A stretch of DNA of 64,000 nucleotides from contig NC_049564.1 in NCBI RefSeq assembly GCF_013368755.1, forward strand, positions 318,001-382,000, written 5' to 3'. Numbering within the stretch: the stretch's first letter is position 1; each line of letters starts with the position of its first letter. The position numbers and the translations under genes were made by a program. Source of the stretch: Talaromyces rugulosus. Lineage: Eukaryota > Ascomycota > Eurotiomycetes > Eurotiales > Trichocomaceae. The notes under the pieces are model-generated. The model ran no database searches. It was not told the DNA's origin and worked only from the letters and a program-made list of their open reading frames with translations. Positions 47,641 to 58,752 of this stretch are shown here, piece by piece.

Positions 47641-48761
47641 ATGGCTCCTCCACCGCCGGCTACTCTGCCTCTGGCCGACAGAATCAAGACCCTGGCCCAG
47701 ACTTTACAGTTGGTCGCCCTTTATCCTAAGAAAGCCTTTTGACTGCAATTGCTAATTTCTCCCGTCTCTAGGTTTGGATGGTTTGTCGGGTACGTTCGCA
47801 CTCTTCACCGCACCTTTAGAGTCGGGTCAACCGTGGCCGGATTGAACAACAACCAGCTTCGTGGGAAAGAACACCTTTACGGAACAAATGCATTGCTGAC
47901 ATGATTATTATTATTCTTCTTGTAGCCATCTGACCCTGCTTCTGACCGTCTTCCGATACGGCCTTTCCTATATTACCTTCAACTACTACTCCCGCTGGGC
48001 CAAAATCTCCTATCGTCTGGCTTTTATATCTGCCGCGGCCACATATGGCATTGTGGTGTACAAGCAATACATTGCTCGAGGAAAGTTGACTGGCTCGCCT
48101 CTGCAAATTGCAGTCAAGCTGCTTGGTGATGAAAATGTTCAGTACCTCGGTAAGTTTTTTTGCCAGCTGTTTTCCCCCCTTCCGGCCTGTGACTCATGAC
48201 ATGATAGGAATGGCTCTCGTCTGGCTCTACTCCCGACAGATCCCTCTAGCACTTTTGCCATTCAGCGTGTACTCCATCTTCCACGTGGCCACATATACTC
48301 GCACCTACCTGCTGCCTACGCTACAGCCGGTTCCACAGGCAGCTGCCGGTGCGGCGTCTCCCGGCTCGCCTCGCCCAGCTGCCAAACAGTCCCCGCTCGC
48401 AGAAAGCATTGGCAAGTTTGTCAAGCAATACTACGATGCTAGCATGTACCTTGTTGCTTCGCTGGAGCTGAGCCTTCTCTTCCGACTGGTGTTCTCGGCG
48501 CTCACCTTCTCCAAGGGTAGCTGGCTCTTGCTTGTCATCTACCTGGCTTTCTTCCGTGCTCGCTACTCGCAGAGCTCTTTTGTCCAGAGTGCGGTGGCCC
48601 GATTCACTGCTCGCGCCGACACTTTGGTCTCGCACCAGAGCACGCCTCCCCAGATTCGCCAAGGCTGGGACGCCTTCAAGGGAATCGTCGGCCAGGCCTA
48701 CGAGTCCACCGATGCGAAGCGCTACCTCGGCGGCGGCGGTGCGGCAAAGAAGCCCCAGTAA
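47641..48761 (+). CDS. TMEM33/Pom33-family nuclear envelope and ER membrane protein
   Basis: Four exons: 47641-47708, 47772-47789 (18 nt only), 47926-48149 and 48208-48761, about 287 residues. Splicing restores LAQTLQ-FGWFVG-HLTLLLTVFRYGLSYITF, the start of the family's conserved region. About four hydrophobic helices are visible, e.g. GMALVWLYSRQIPLALLPFSVYSIFHVATY and SLELSLLFRLVFSALTF. A C-terminal amphipathic tail (HQSTPPQIRQGWDAFKGIVGQAYE) ends in a Gly/Lys run. Yeast Pom33, fission yeast Tts1 and animal TMEM33 belong here. They shape ER tubules and aid nuclear pore distribution and membrane remodelling in mitosis. Confidence 0.85.
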
Positions 48762-49610
48762 ATGCAGAATATCATAACCACGAGGTTGGCAGCTTCAGTC
48801 AAGGATGCATGCAACAGCAATTGCATGCCAACGCAACCTCTTGCGGCTCACGCATAACGAGTATATGTCACGGTGAATGACTTTTTTCAAACTTTTGGCC
48901 GTAGTAACACGGCATGGAGAGAGATTGGTGGGAGGAGGAAGACGGACAGAGAGGATAACTTGCAAGGGGTTTGCATGAGAGAATTCGACAGCTCTATTTT
49001 TACGGGATGGCTATTGTAGAATCAGTCGTCTACTGTGTCAAAACAAGGAAGGGTCTGAGCCTGCTGCACTTGCTTTTTTTTTTCTTTTTTTTATTTATTC
49101 TTCCGTCGCGTGTTCCTGTTTGTTGATGTTGTTGTTGTTGTTGTTGTTGTTGTTGTGCTTTGGTATTTGTACAGGAGGATTCCTCAAGTATTATTTTGAA
49201 TACGATACGTACGAAGCAGTGCAGTATGACTTTAATTAATGTAAGGTACTTGGTCAGGGCGGTGGCGCGCGGAGAAAAAGCATCCGCCGACCGGGCCCGA
49301 AACCAAAAGAAAAAAAAAAGTCTCTCGGGGATCGCGTGCGACAAAAGATCATTTAACCCCGATTGCCCGACTATAGACTGTTCTTGTTTGTCCTTTTCGA
49401 ACTTGCCATGACGAGGCTTCCTTTTTAATTACTGTTTTTTTTTTCCCCTTAGATTTTTGTCTCTCGTTCGTTGCAGTCAGACGCTGGTCCGGACTCGCCG
49501 GCGCCGCAACCTCATCACAAGTCCACACCACACACGATCGTGATAATTACACACAGACACTAGCCAGGCTAGTTGACAGGTCGACTTTTCCCTTTTGTTT
49601 TCTCTTGGAT
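48762..49610. other. Intergenic region
   Basis: 3' end of the TMEM33-family gene, a GTT microsatellite (49128-49156) and the promoter of the carrier gene. No gene is seen. Confidence 0.5.
49128..49156. repeat. (GTT)n microsatellite
   Basis: About nine to ten GTT units in the intergenic region. Confidence 0.9.
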
Positions 49611-51076
49611 ATGAGCCTCGACTCGTCAGCGCAGGCTTCGACTTCGACTTCGACCTCGACCTTTTACTCGACGAGCGACCGCTCAACTTCCGCATCATCT
49701 CTTCGTGATCGCCATGTGTCGCAATTAAAACACCACTCAGAAGGCGTTTTGCCGGCAGGAAACCCTGCTTTTCTGGGCAAGGGGGAGATGTCGACACACA
49801 AGATGGACGAGTCTCTGAGCGACGAGCACTCAAGCCGTCCTCGGTATATACATGTACGCTTGGGCATTTTTCTTCTCATTGATATACCGTCATACTGATA
49901 TCTTTCTGAATCAAGGCAATGCTTGCCGGCGGCATTGGAGGCTCGTCGGGGGACATGCTCATGCACTCCCTCGACACCGTCAAGACTCGACAGCAGGGCG
50001 ATCCGCACATGCCCCCGAAATACACGTCGACGTCCGCCTCGTATCTCAAGATCTTCCGCGAAGAAGGGTTTCGTCGGGGACTATATAGCGGTGTCACGCC
50101 GGCGCTATGGGGCTCGTTTCCCGGCACGGTCATTTTCTTTGGCACGTACGAGTGGTCGAAGAGGAATATGCTGGATCATGGGATTAATCCGACCATTTCA
50201 TATCTGTCTGCCGGTGGGGTCTCCTCCTTCCTTTCTGTTTCTCTAGGGGTGTAGTTGCTGACTAGTCATATAGGCTTCGTTGCCGACTTGGCCGCGTCGA
50301 TCGTCTACGTGCCCTCGGAAGTCCTCAAGACGCGATTGCAGCTCCAGGGACGATACAACAATCCATACGTCAAATCAAGCTACAACTACCGATCAACCAC
50401 CGACGCCCTCCGCACGATCGTGCGCACCGAAGGCTTCGGCGCCATGTTCTCCGGCTACAAGGCCACCATCTTCCGCGACCTCCCGTTCTCGGCATTGCAG
50501 TTCGCATTCTACGAGCAAGAGCAGACGTGGGCGAAAGAGTGGGTTGGGTCGCGCGATATTGGGCTTCCGCTGGAGATCCTTACGGCGACTACGGCTGGAG
50601 GTATGGCCGGAGTGATGACCTGTCCGCTCGACGTGGTCAAGACGAGGATTCAGACACAGCAGAACCCAGAGACACAAAAACCGCCATCATCATCACCATC
50701 AACAACAACCACAACAACAACAACACCGACAGCCGCAGCAGATCATGCTGCTTCCTCCAAAGACACTCGACCGCACTCACATCATCATAACCCTAATAAC
50801 ACAACCTCGACCTTGAAAGCCCATTCGCGGCCAATCTCCACTTCGTCGCCGTCGACATCCACCGTGCAGCCCGGCGCGCCGATCCTGAACACATCGTCTA
50901 TCTTTACAGGGCTGCGACTGCTCTACCACACCGAGGGCCTGGCCGGGTGGTTTCGCGGCGTGGGACCGCGCGCCGTCTGGACCAGCGTGCAGAGCGGCAC
51001 CATGCTGGTCATGTACCAGTACTTGCTGAAGCAGATGGAACTGTGGCAGCACGCAGAGGAGCTGGATCCGCTGTAG
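49611..51076 (+). CDS. Mitochondrial carrier, Mme1-like (SLC25 family)
   Basis: Three exons: 49611-49853, 49916-50213 and 50274-51076, about 447 residues. The introns are 62 and 60 nt. The N-terminal 80 residues are Ser/Thr-rich. Three carrier repeats follow, with signature motifs HSLDTVKTRQQG, VPSEVLKTRLQLQGR and CPLDVVKTRIQTQQ. The segments LAGGIGGSSGDMLMHSLDTVKTRQQG, NNPYVKSSYNY and GVGPRAVWTSVQSGTMLVMYQ match my memory of the yeast protein Mme1 (YMR166C), reported as a mitochondrial Mg2+ exporter; transfer of that role is inference. A loop of about 70 residues rich in Ser, Thr, Asn and His (HSHHHN) is inserted in the third repeat. It is encoded by CAA/CAT-type repeats. Confidence 0.88.
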
Positions 51077-51608
51077 CCGGATGCGCTGGTGTTTTGTTGC
51101 ATTTGGTCGCAACGTACGCAAATAGAGGCAGCATGCTTTTGGCGTTTTGGGGAGGCTGGACACGCACATAGAGTTTGTATAGTAGCTGTACCATAGACGA
51201 GATCTTAATAATTACTACTCCATACCCCGTACTCGCGCAATACCCAGTACAGCACCAGCGACAGCCAATGATGGCCTGAAAAAAAGAGCACATTCCCCGC
51301 TAACTCGCAAGGGCAACGATCTCTGTGATCAGCTACGACGGAAAAGCGAGAGGCTGGGCTGCGGCGCCGGGAGGAAAAACACGCTAGGGCGGCGCATGTA
51401 AACACTCTCTCGCCCCGGCCCCACGAGCTCTTTCTTTCTTTCTTCTTTTGCTTCACACTACTTGCTCTGGCTACTTCACCCCTCCCTGGTCTGCCCTCTA
51501 TACACACGCTTGCTTGTCGTATATACTGCTTCTTGCATTGCTGCCGCATGGTCCTCGCGATTTAATCGTCCCCTTGCACTCCACCCCATTACCACCACCG
51601 CCGTCATC
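51077..51608. other. Intergenic region
   Basis: 3' end of the carrier gene and a pyrimidine-rich promoter for the next gene. No gene is seen. Confidence 0.5.
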
Positions 51609-52799
51609 ATGTCGACCGCGCCGTACCTGCGCAACCTGCGCAAAGCCGAGCTGACCGAGCTCGCCGAGGTCTCTGACCTGAAAGAGTACGTCTTTTGCAC
51701 ACGGACCTGGACAGGAAGAAGAAAAAAAAATTAACGTATAACTGATTGTTGGTTTTAGCTACGCCGATTTGAAAAAAGCCGAGCTCGAGACTGCGTTGGA
51801 CAGCCACTTGCGCGCCAACAGCTCCATCTTCTCCGGCGAGAAGCGCCTGGCCGATTACTACAAACGCCTTGCCCAGCCTGCACGCGTTTCGTCGCCAGTG
51901 AAGAAGGAGCCCAAGGCCGAGACGTCTTCTATTGCCTCTGAAGAGAAGAAATTCACGCGCCGGCGGAAGCCCTCTGCTGAAGTGTACGTTTTTGGTCGAA
52001 TCCCGACGCGTCGCGTCGGCATCGAACTGAAGAATTCATACTGACATACAACAGAGACGAGACCGAACCCGAAAAGACGACGACCCCCTCGGCGCCTGTC
52101 GTGGCTGCGCGCACCCCAGCGCGGTTGGCGCGGTCGCCGCTGTCGTTTGCCAGCTCGCTGCCGCCGTCGCCTGCCGTCGTCACGGATGCCATTGACCGCC
52201 AGACCACCATTGTTCGCGAGAAGGTGTCTGACGCATGGACCAAGTCGGGCATTACAGAGCGCTCCGACGCTCTCCGAAGCGCCCTCAGCAGTGTCAAGTC
52301 GATCGAGACCATCATCGTCGTTCTAGAGCTGATTAGCCTCTCGCGCGAGCTCGTCCCTCTGCGTTACTTGACGACCTTCCCAGCCGTCGACTCGATCGCC
52401 ACGCCCGAGTTTTCGGTCAAGGTGCCCGATCTGTTTGTTCTCATCACCGGCGCTTTCTGGGCGCCATTCCTCCTCTGGGCCCTGACCAGTCTGGTCTTGC
52501 CGCTGACTGCGGCCTACTTCTTCAACCTGAGCCTCCGCGCGCAGACTAGCCACTCGTACAGCACTCGGCGTGCCTCTGCTGTCGCTAGTCCTGCGACTTT
52601 TGACCCGTTGGTTTACAACATTGCCAAGGCGCTGGTTTCGTACCTCGTGTACGCAAACCACTTTACGTTCTGGGAGACCTTTAGCCACTTTTCCCTCGAG
52701 AGGGTCAATGTCTCTATTCCCGGACAATGGCCCGGTCTTGTGACCGGCTCTGCTATCGGCATTCTCACCAGTCTGTACGAGGCCATCTTGAAGAAGTGA
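51609..52799 (+). CDS. Membrane protein with N-terminal SAP/HeH-like motif, function unknown
   Basis: Three exons: 51609-51685, 51759-51983 and 52055-52799, about 348 residues. The introns are 73 and 71 nt, both with GTACGT donors. The first 50 residues (YLRNLRKAELTELAEVSDLKDYADLKKAELETALDSHL) form two helices with the LKKxEL pattern of SAP or HeH/LEM-like domains, which bind DNA or chromatin. A basic, Ser/Pro-rich linker (FTRRRKPSAEV) follows. The C-terminal half has two to three hydrophobic helices, e.g. LFVLITGAFWAPFLLWALTSLVLPLTAAYFF and WPGLVTGSAIGILTSLYEAIL. The arrangement recalls inner-nuclear-membrane proteins such as Heh1/Src1, but no clear family match can be claimed. Confidence 0.75.
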
Positions 52800-53407
52800 T
52801 TCGGTAGACGAGTTGAGTTACCTCTGCAGGGCGGAATCTGGGGTGTAATCCCAGCTGGAAAGACGAACCCTTTAGCTACAGTTAGCTTAGCTAGCTGTCT
52901 TTGATGTCAGCTCTTGTTTTGTTACGCTTTAATGTTTTGTTATTCTTGACTTGTGCTTGAATTCTCACCTTGTTTCCTCGCTTTATTCTTGCATGTTTCG
53001 GGCGCGGCGTCTTGGATTATGCTTGTCTTTCTTGACGACGAACGAACGAATGCACATGATGAATGCGGAGTTTCAACGGGATTCGGCTTTTTTTTCTTTT
53101 CTTTTTGCTTTTCAGTCCACCTGGCTTTCAAGGCGTTGAAGGTTTGAGCTCGGGCTCTGTTCAGATATCCATTCGTTTTCTTGCACATGATTCGGGTATG
53201 CCTAATGCTGTTTGTTTTAGTTTTCAGTTTTGCAGCTTTTCTTCTTTTTTTATTTATTTCTTCTTCAGGCTAGATGGGGATTGGGTTGAGGGTTGGAAGA
53301 ATTGTTTTTTGTTGTTTTCATGTAATTAGTCTGTTTGAATTCGACGTGAGTCTTGAGACTGTTCTTAACCACATCTCTACACTACTTGACCCTGCTCTTA
53401 ATACAGA
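52800..53407. other. Convergent intergenic region
   Basis: 3' regions of the SAP-like membrane protein and of thiamine pyrophosphokinase. It is T-rich, with no gene seen. Confidence 0.5.
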
Positions 53408-54702
53408 TCACCTCGAAACAGGCCCCTTTTTAAACCCCGCCGCCAACTCGACCGTGAACAACACCGGCCGACCCACCGTCGTATCTACGTCGATTTGCAG
53501 TTGCGGCGCGCGGATATGGTTGCTCGTGGACAGCTGTCCGCCTATCTCGGTCTTCCAGTGCGTGACATCCCACTCAAAACCAGTTAGGGAGATGAATGTC
53601 GGGCCCGCGAGGGGTATGACGCCGACGTTTTCCGCGAGAATGTTTTCTTGCCCTTGCCCTTGCTCTTGTTCTTGCTCTGGTAGATCCAGGCGGTGCGTCA
53701 GCGGGGTGTGGATGGTGTGCTTCCCCGGCGAGAGAATAAAGGATAAACTCTCCTCGGAGAGAAGATACAGCTCGCCAAATATGTCCTCTTGTTGTTGTTG
53801 TTGTTCTTCTTCTTCTTCTTCTTCAGCAGAGTTGCCAGTGGAAGAAATCTCGTGCCGTTGCGCATGCGCCACATACAAATGATGAATCTGCGAGAAGCCC
53901 TGGTCGACACGCCCGCCCAGCCCGCCGAGCACGACGACGTCTAATCTTTTTGGGCTATTATTATTATTACTATCTTTTTTGTGCCCCGAGCTACGACGAC
54001 GACGATGAGTGGTCATGTATAAATCATGGTTGTCTGATAGAGTCGGGTTCTCGCGCTCCATGATGGCGTGGGCGTGCGCGCGCAGGAATCGAGTGCATTT
54101 CTGAAAATCGGTGGAGTATTGGTCGGAGTCGTGTAGGATTGGAACGTGGTGTGCGGCGTAGTGTGCGCGTACGTGTGGCTGGATCGAGTCGAGGTCGCCT
54201 AGGATGCAGGATGGGAGCTGCAAGTGTTTTAAAAAGAAATTAGATATGTGTATGTACATCAGAGAGAGGCTGGTGAGGAGGAGGAGGAGTACGTCGGTGG
54301 TCGCGGCCGAGCGTGATTGCGCCAGGTCATAGTAGCGGTTTGCGCCGCCGTCGGCGAGGAGCGTGTAGCATGCTGTGGATAGTTAGACACTGGTAGGATT
54401 CATCGAATGTCAATTGACATGTATGCATATTGGGAGGGGCAGTATTCTATCTGGTGGCGGTGATAAGAACATCGTAGATAGATAGATAGCGGGGTATGCA
54501 AATTCAAATTTCATTCCGACTTGAATGTGCTGAACATATACTTCGAAAGAGACAGAAGGGGGAAAAAAAAGATAATGAACGCACCATGTCTCCGGACAGC
54601 GTCAAACGCTCTCTCGTTAATCGGCTGGTTCAGCACCAGAATCGCAAACGGGTTTGCTGGGACGGTGTCTGTCCGGAAGAGCGAGGCGGGATGCCATTCC
54701 AT
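53408..54702 (-). CDS. Thiamine pyrophosphokinase (Thi80-like)
   Basis: Three exons, minus strand: 54702-54585, 54372-54293 and 54217-53408, about 335 residues. Intron 1 is 212 nt (GTGCGT...CTAACTATCCACAG). Intron 2 is 75 nt, in frame (GTACTC...TTGCAG), and would otherwise add 25 hydrophobic residues. Family motifs are in order: ILVLNQPINERAFDAV, LLADGGANRYYDL, ILGDLDSI (metal and substrate binding), DQYSTDFQKC, and VVLGGLGGRVDQGFSQIH. The C-terminal beta domain follows (GFEWDVTHWKTEIGGQLSTSNHI). The enzyme makes thiamine diphosphate from thiamine and ATP. An Arg/Asn-rich insertion precedes the Gly-rich motif, and an unusual Glu8-Gln5 tract sits after it; both are absent from short bacterial enzymes and probably form surface loops. 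Confidence 0.93.
53787..53826. repeat. Coding trinucleotide repeat (Glu/Gln tract)
   Basis: GTT and CTT runs on the plus strand encode the Gln and Glu tracts of thiamine pyrophosphokinase on the minus strand. Confidence 0.85.
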
Positions 54703-55350
54703 TGCGCTGAGGTTATGGCGAGTTTGTCAAGAAATATTCCTCTCTCATGTCGCGAGCAAATGTACATGTAAATGCAAATGACGTTGCGGACATGAGGACG
54801 GATGACGTTTTGATCTCGTTCTACAGAAAAGAAGCTTTGGTGGACCCGCCTTGCCTAGTTGGGAAGTTGTCGGGGACAGCTATATCACGCAGTGAAAGCT
54901 TCAAATTCTCTCGCTTACTTCTACTCTCGTTACTTCTACTCTCGTTACTTCTACTCTCGTTACTTCTACTCTCGTTACTTCTACTCTCGTTACTTCTACT
55001 CTCGTTACTTCTACTCTCGTTACTTCTACTCTCGTTACTTCTACTCTCGACACTACCAAACTCAACTTCACCCTGTTTTACAACTCAGATGTCGACCCCT
55101 TCCTCAGCCTCGGATCAACCTGATATATCAGTGCCTGGGTTGTCAACCTTCTTCTTTTCTTGGCATCTGTTCTCTCTACTGCTTCACAAGTGACTGAAGA
55201 CTGGAGTCAGAACATATTACAGCAGTTACTCCTCAGCCATACCTCTCAATTCCACAGACTTTACCATCTCGATCTGTCATTTGCTACGAACCTTACCTTC
55301 ACCACTACCTCATCTTCCAAACGCAAGATCGCCATACAAAATCATTACTC
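54703..55350. promoter_or_regulatory. Divergent promoter with minisatellite
   Basis: A 648-nt region between thiamine pyrophosphokinase (minus) and the acidic protein (plus), so probably the promoter of both. It contains the nine-copy minisatellite at 54915-55049. I saw no convincing thiamine riboswitch-like element. Confidence 0.5.
54915..55049 (+). repeat. 15-bp minisatellite, nine perfect copies
   Basis: The unit TTACTTCTACTCTCG is repeated nine times without a mismatch (135 bp). The unit is pyrimidine-rich on the plus strand and in phase with codons, but no gene reads through it convincingly. It lies about 300 nt upstream of the ATG at 55351 and about 210 nt from the divergent ATG at 54702. 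Confidence 0.97.
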
Positions 55351-56689
55351 ATGGCATACAACAACCCAGATGCTCCCTTCTTCAGGCCTCCGCCCGAGAC
55401 ATTCGCCATGTTCGCGGATCTCGCCGAGGACGAGGACCAAGACGAGGGTGAGATTATACGAAGCAATCCAGCGCTCAAACTGACACCTCAACCTCACTGC
55501 AGAAGAAATTATACCTCGAAATCGGCACGCGTCAAATGTACCGCCACAAACGCCCTTGTTCTTCCAACAAGGACCAGCACTACCACTACCGCGAATTACC
55601 CCCCGTGCGCAACACGGCCGAAGACCGCAGACCTTGAACGGCCAAATCCTGCACCGACCGAGAAGAGAAGCGCCATGGCACCAGGGAATGTATGAGACCG
55701 ATTATATCGACGATGAGGCGGACCTCGTGCCAAAGATCCCGACTTTGACCTCTCAAGGCCGCCTCCCCCCAAAGGCGCTCAGGGGGGCCAATCCCCCTCG
55801 GCGACCCCCTGGCCAGGGGGGTAGCTTACCATCTCCGACTCAAAGCAGCGATTCCCATGACGATAATGGGGGCGCCTTTCCCCTGCCAACGCGATACAAA
55901 CCATCGTACGCTCAGGCGCGCACCGCATCCAGATTCTCCGAGTTTTCCGTCTTTGCGAGTCAAAAGGACAAGAAAAAAGCGAATCAGGTCCAGCGAATTG
56001 CCGAAAGTGAAGAGGGCCTGCGTAAATTCCTAGACGAATTTCCTAAAGACACTAGGTTTCTTGCTAAGCTTCCGCAGATTGAAAAGTACAAACAGAAACT
56101 TAACACTCCCAACGAATTGCTCAATTCCGGGGAGGCCAAATGGGTTTACGAGGTTGCAAGGGCCGTGGAGCGTCGCAGGGTGGTTATCGAGAGCAAAGCG
56201 TTTGAAGAGCAGGCCAAAGCTCAGACTGGAGGCATTAGCACGAAACGGAAACGCAAGGATACTTCATCTTCACCTTCTAGCTATGGCACACCAATCCGTG
56301 CTTCAACAGGCGGAAAAACAATCCCTGGCCACGTGGTCGAAGAAAGCGACGAGGACTCTGACGATTCTGACGAAGAACAAGGTGGCCGTCCTCGCAAGAA
56401 AGGGCAAAAGACTATTTCAGGTTGTGATGGCTCGAGCATATCTGCGTTCAACGTCCGGGAAGCACTGGCTGAAACGAGTGAGAGTGAGGCCGAAGACTGC
56501 TCGACCGAATATGATGAGAGCGACGAGAGCGATGAGGAAAGCGGCGACGTTATCGGCGATGCGAACGCAGTCTTGGAATTGGGATCAGTGGCAGTGGCAG
56601 AGGGAGAAGTAGAAGCAGAGGCAGAGGCAGAAGCAGAAGACGATGTTGTTGGCGGAGCATGTGACGCGCCAAGCCGCCTCCACAGATGA
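55351..56689 (+). CDS. Acidic, Ser-rich protein of unknown function
   Basis: Two exons: 55351-55447 and 55503-56689, about 427 residues. The 55-nt intron (GTGAGA...CTGCAG) joins DQDE to EEIIPRNRH. I do not recognise the family. It starts MAYNNPDAPFFRPPPETF, with Pro-rich sequence up to about residue 170. One probable folded or helical segment follows (SRFSEFSVFASQKDKKKANQ to AKWVYEVARAVERRRVVIES). Then comes a nuclear-localisation-like KRKRK and a long acidic tail with Glu/Asp/Ser runs (EESDEDSDDSDEEQ) and a Glu-Ala repeat. The composition suggests a nuclear or chromatin-associated protein, but that is inference. Confidence 0.7.
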
Positions 56690-56933
56690 CGTTATTGACC
56701 GCCCATCGTCTACAGCCTCGGTTGAGCTGCACTTCGACTTCTCGCTTGAACCTGTTATTAGCCAATGTCAATGAAATCATTCCAATCTTACACTTGCATG
56801 GAGCATTGAATTCAAGAAACAGTGGCATGAAATTACCGCAGCCTCCCTTGTTCTTCCAGTGCGTGATGCACCGTAGCTCCAATCGTTATCGCATCTTTCA
56901 ACCTACATCTTGATACAAGAAGACCTCGTCATC
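56690..56933. other. Short intergenic region
   Basis: 3' end of the acidic-protein gene and promoter of the carrier gene. Nothing else is seen. Confidence 0.4.
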
Positions 56934-58377
56934 ATGGCAGACGACGACAGGAGAATATACGAACCAAGACTGGTAAGCTATACGTTTATTGGGATGTATC
57001 CACCGCATGTCTAATCAGCTGGCCGCGTAGGATGCCTTTGAACTCTATCACAAATACGATTACCCAGAACGCCCAAAACATGAGAAAGACTGGAAAACCG
57101 CAGCGCTGCAAGGGCCGGCCCTCCCAGCCCTGGGCCATGCGGTCGCCGGTGCCGCCGGATCCGCAGTGTCGAATGTCGCGACCTATCCGCTGAGGCTGAT
57201 TGTGACTCGATTGCAGATGCAACGGCTTGCTGCGCGGACACAAAGCTCAAAGTCCAGCTCGAAGCGAGAGTCATATGCAGGCATGCTCGACGCAGCACAA
57301 AAGATATACACCAAGGATGGCGGCATCAAAGGCTTCTTCACTGGTGTTGGCGACGACACATGGAAAACAATCGCTGATTCGTTCCTATTCTTCCTTGCCT
57401 ATACCGCACTGCGTGAGCGGAGGCTCAGCTCCAACCTAGGTGCAGGTGGGAAGAAGCGTTCTGTACTCCCTGTTCTGGATGAGCTGGCCATTGGGGTGAT
57501 CGCCGGGGCATTTTCAAAATTCTGGACCACGCCCCTCGCCAACATTGTGACTCGGAAACAGGCCGCCGCGATATTGAGTGATAATGCTTCGGATGAAATC
57601 TCTACTAAGAAAGTAGCAGCCCAGATCTCGGCTGAAAGGGGTATCTCAGGCTTTTGGGCCGGGTATTCGGCATCTCTGTTTTTGACACTGAACCCATCCA
57701 TCACCTTCTTCTTAAACGAGTTCCTGAAATACCTCGTTCTCCCACGTCAAAAACGACGGAATCCACCAGCTGTAGTGACATTTTTGCTTGCAGCTATTAG
57801 CAAGGCAGTTGCATCTACTGTCACGTACCCAGTCTCACTAGCCAAAACACGACTACAAGCAAACCCTTCCTCCGGAGAGAAAACCAAGAGCTCATCCCCG
57901 GCTCAAGCCTTCAGGCTCGAAATATTCCAGGCACTCCACTCTATCGCAGTTGAAGAAGGCGCCAGTGCTTTGTACGATGGAATCATCGGCGAAGTTATCA
58001 AGGGCTTCCTCTCTCACGGCATCACAATGCTGACAAAAGATGCCGTGCATTCTTCTATCGTCAAGTCATACTACGCTGTTTTGATTCTACTTGACAAATA
58101 CCCAACACCAGAAGAGCTGATGGTTATGGCTCGCGAACAGGCCGAGGCGTACGCAGAGGTCGCCCGTGAAGGGGCAAAAGATTTAGCAGAGACGGTCAAG
58201 GAGAGGGTACCATCCGTGACTACTGCCAATATGTCAGTTGATATGACATCGAATGCTCCAGAGTACCCTCCATTTGAGGAAACAAATGAGTTGGCAGAAA
58301 TCGTTGGTGATTACGTTGAGGACGATGCTACAGAATGGCGCAGTCTTTACCATTGGTTCTGGAATCGATTCAAGTGA
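56934..58377 (+). CDS. Solute carrier family 25 protein, PMP47/Ant1-like (probably peroxisomal)
   Basis: Two exons: 56934-56972 and 57031-58377, about 461 residues. The 58-nt intron starts GTAAGC and ends CGTAG. Three carrier repeats are visible: GHAVAGAAGSAVSNVATYPLRLIVTRLQMQ, ELAIGVIAGAFSKFWTTPLANIVTRKQ and LLAAISKAVASTVTYPVSLAKTRLQ, each with the Px[D/E/x]xx[K/R] core in degenerate form. GFWAGYSASLFLTLNPSITFFLNEFLK matches the NPxI segment of peroxisomal adenine nucleotide carriers (PMP47, Ant1, SLC25A17). They exchange ATP for AMP to feed fatty-acid activation in peroxisomes. The C-terminal extension of about 100 residues, helical and acidic, is longer than in those proteins, so substrate and location remain inferred. 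Confidence 0.8.
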
Positions 58378-58752
58378 TTTGGTTATATCTCTGATTCTCT
58401 GATTGTATGTATGCTAGATCTGGATATCAAATTCAATTCTTAGTTTTGCTCTTCCTCAATAAAACCTCCCGTCAAAATTGACCAATTGATCAGTTGATAA
58501 TTTCACTTGACTTCAAATGTTGTATCAGTGCTCATCTAAATTTTTTGCACATAACCCTCACTCAATCTATCACCTCGCCTCACAGACGATCCAGTCCAGA
58601 TGTCTCACCGGCCTCGCTGGTATACTGATCACCTCTTACACTTCAAATGCTCTCTTCCAATCACTTTTACAAAACACATCATATCATTCAATCATCTACC
58701 ATCCTAGCAACGTGATCCAACGACATTGAACCCTCGCCGGCTGACACTCACC
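58378..58752. other. Intergenic region
   Basis: AT-rich 3' end of the carrier gene and leader of the next gene. No gene is seen. Confidence 0.5.

Noticed and set aside
54747..55193. Open frame with repeated LLLLS
   Set aside because: It is only the in-phase translation of the 15-bp minisatellite.
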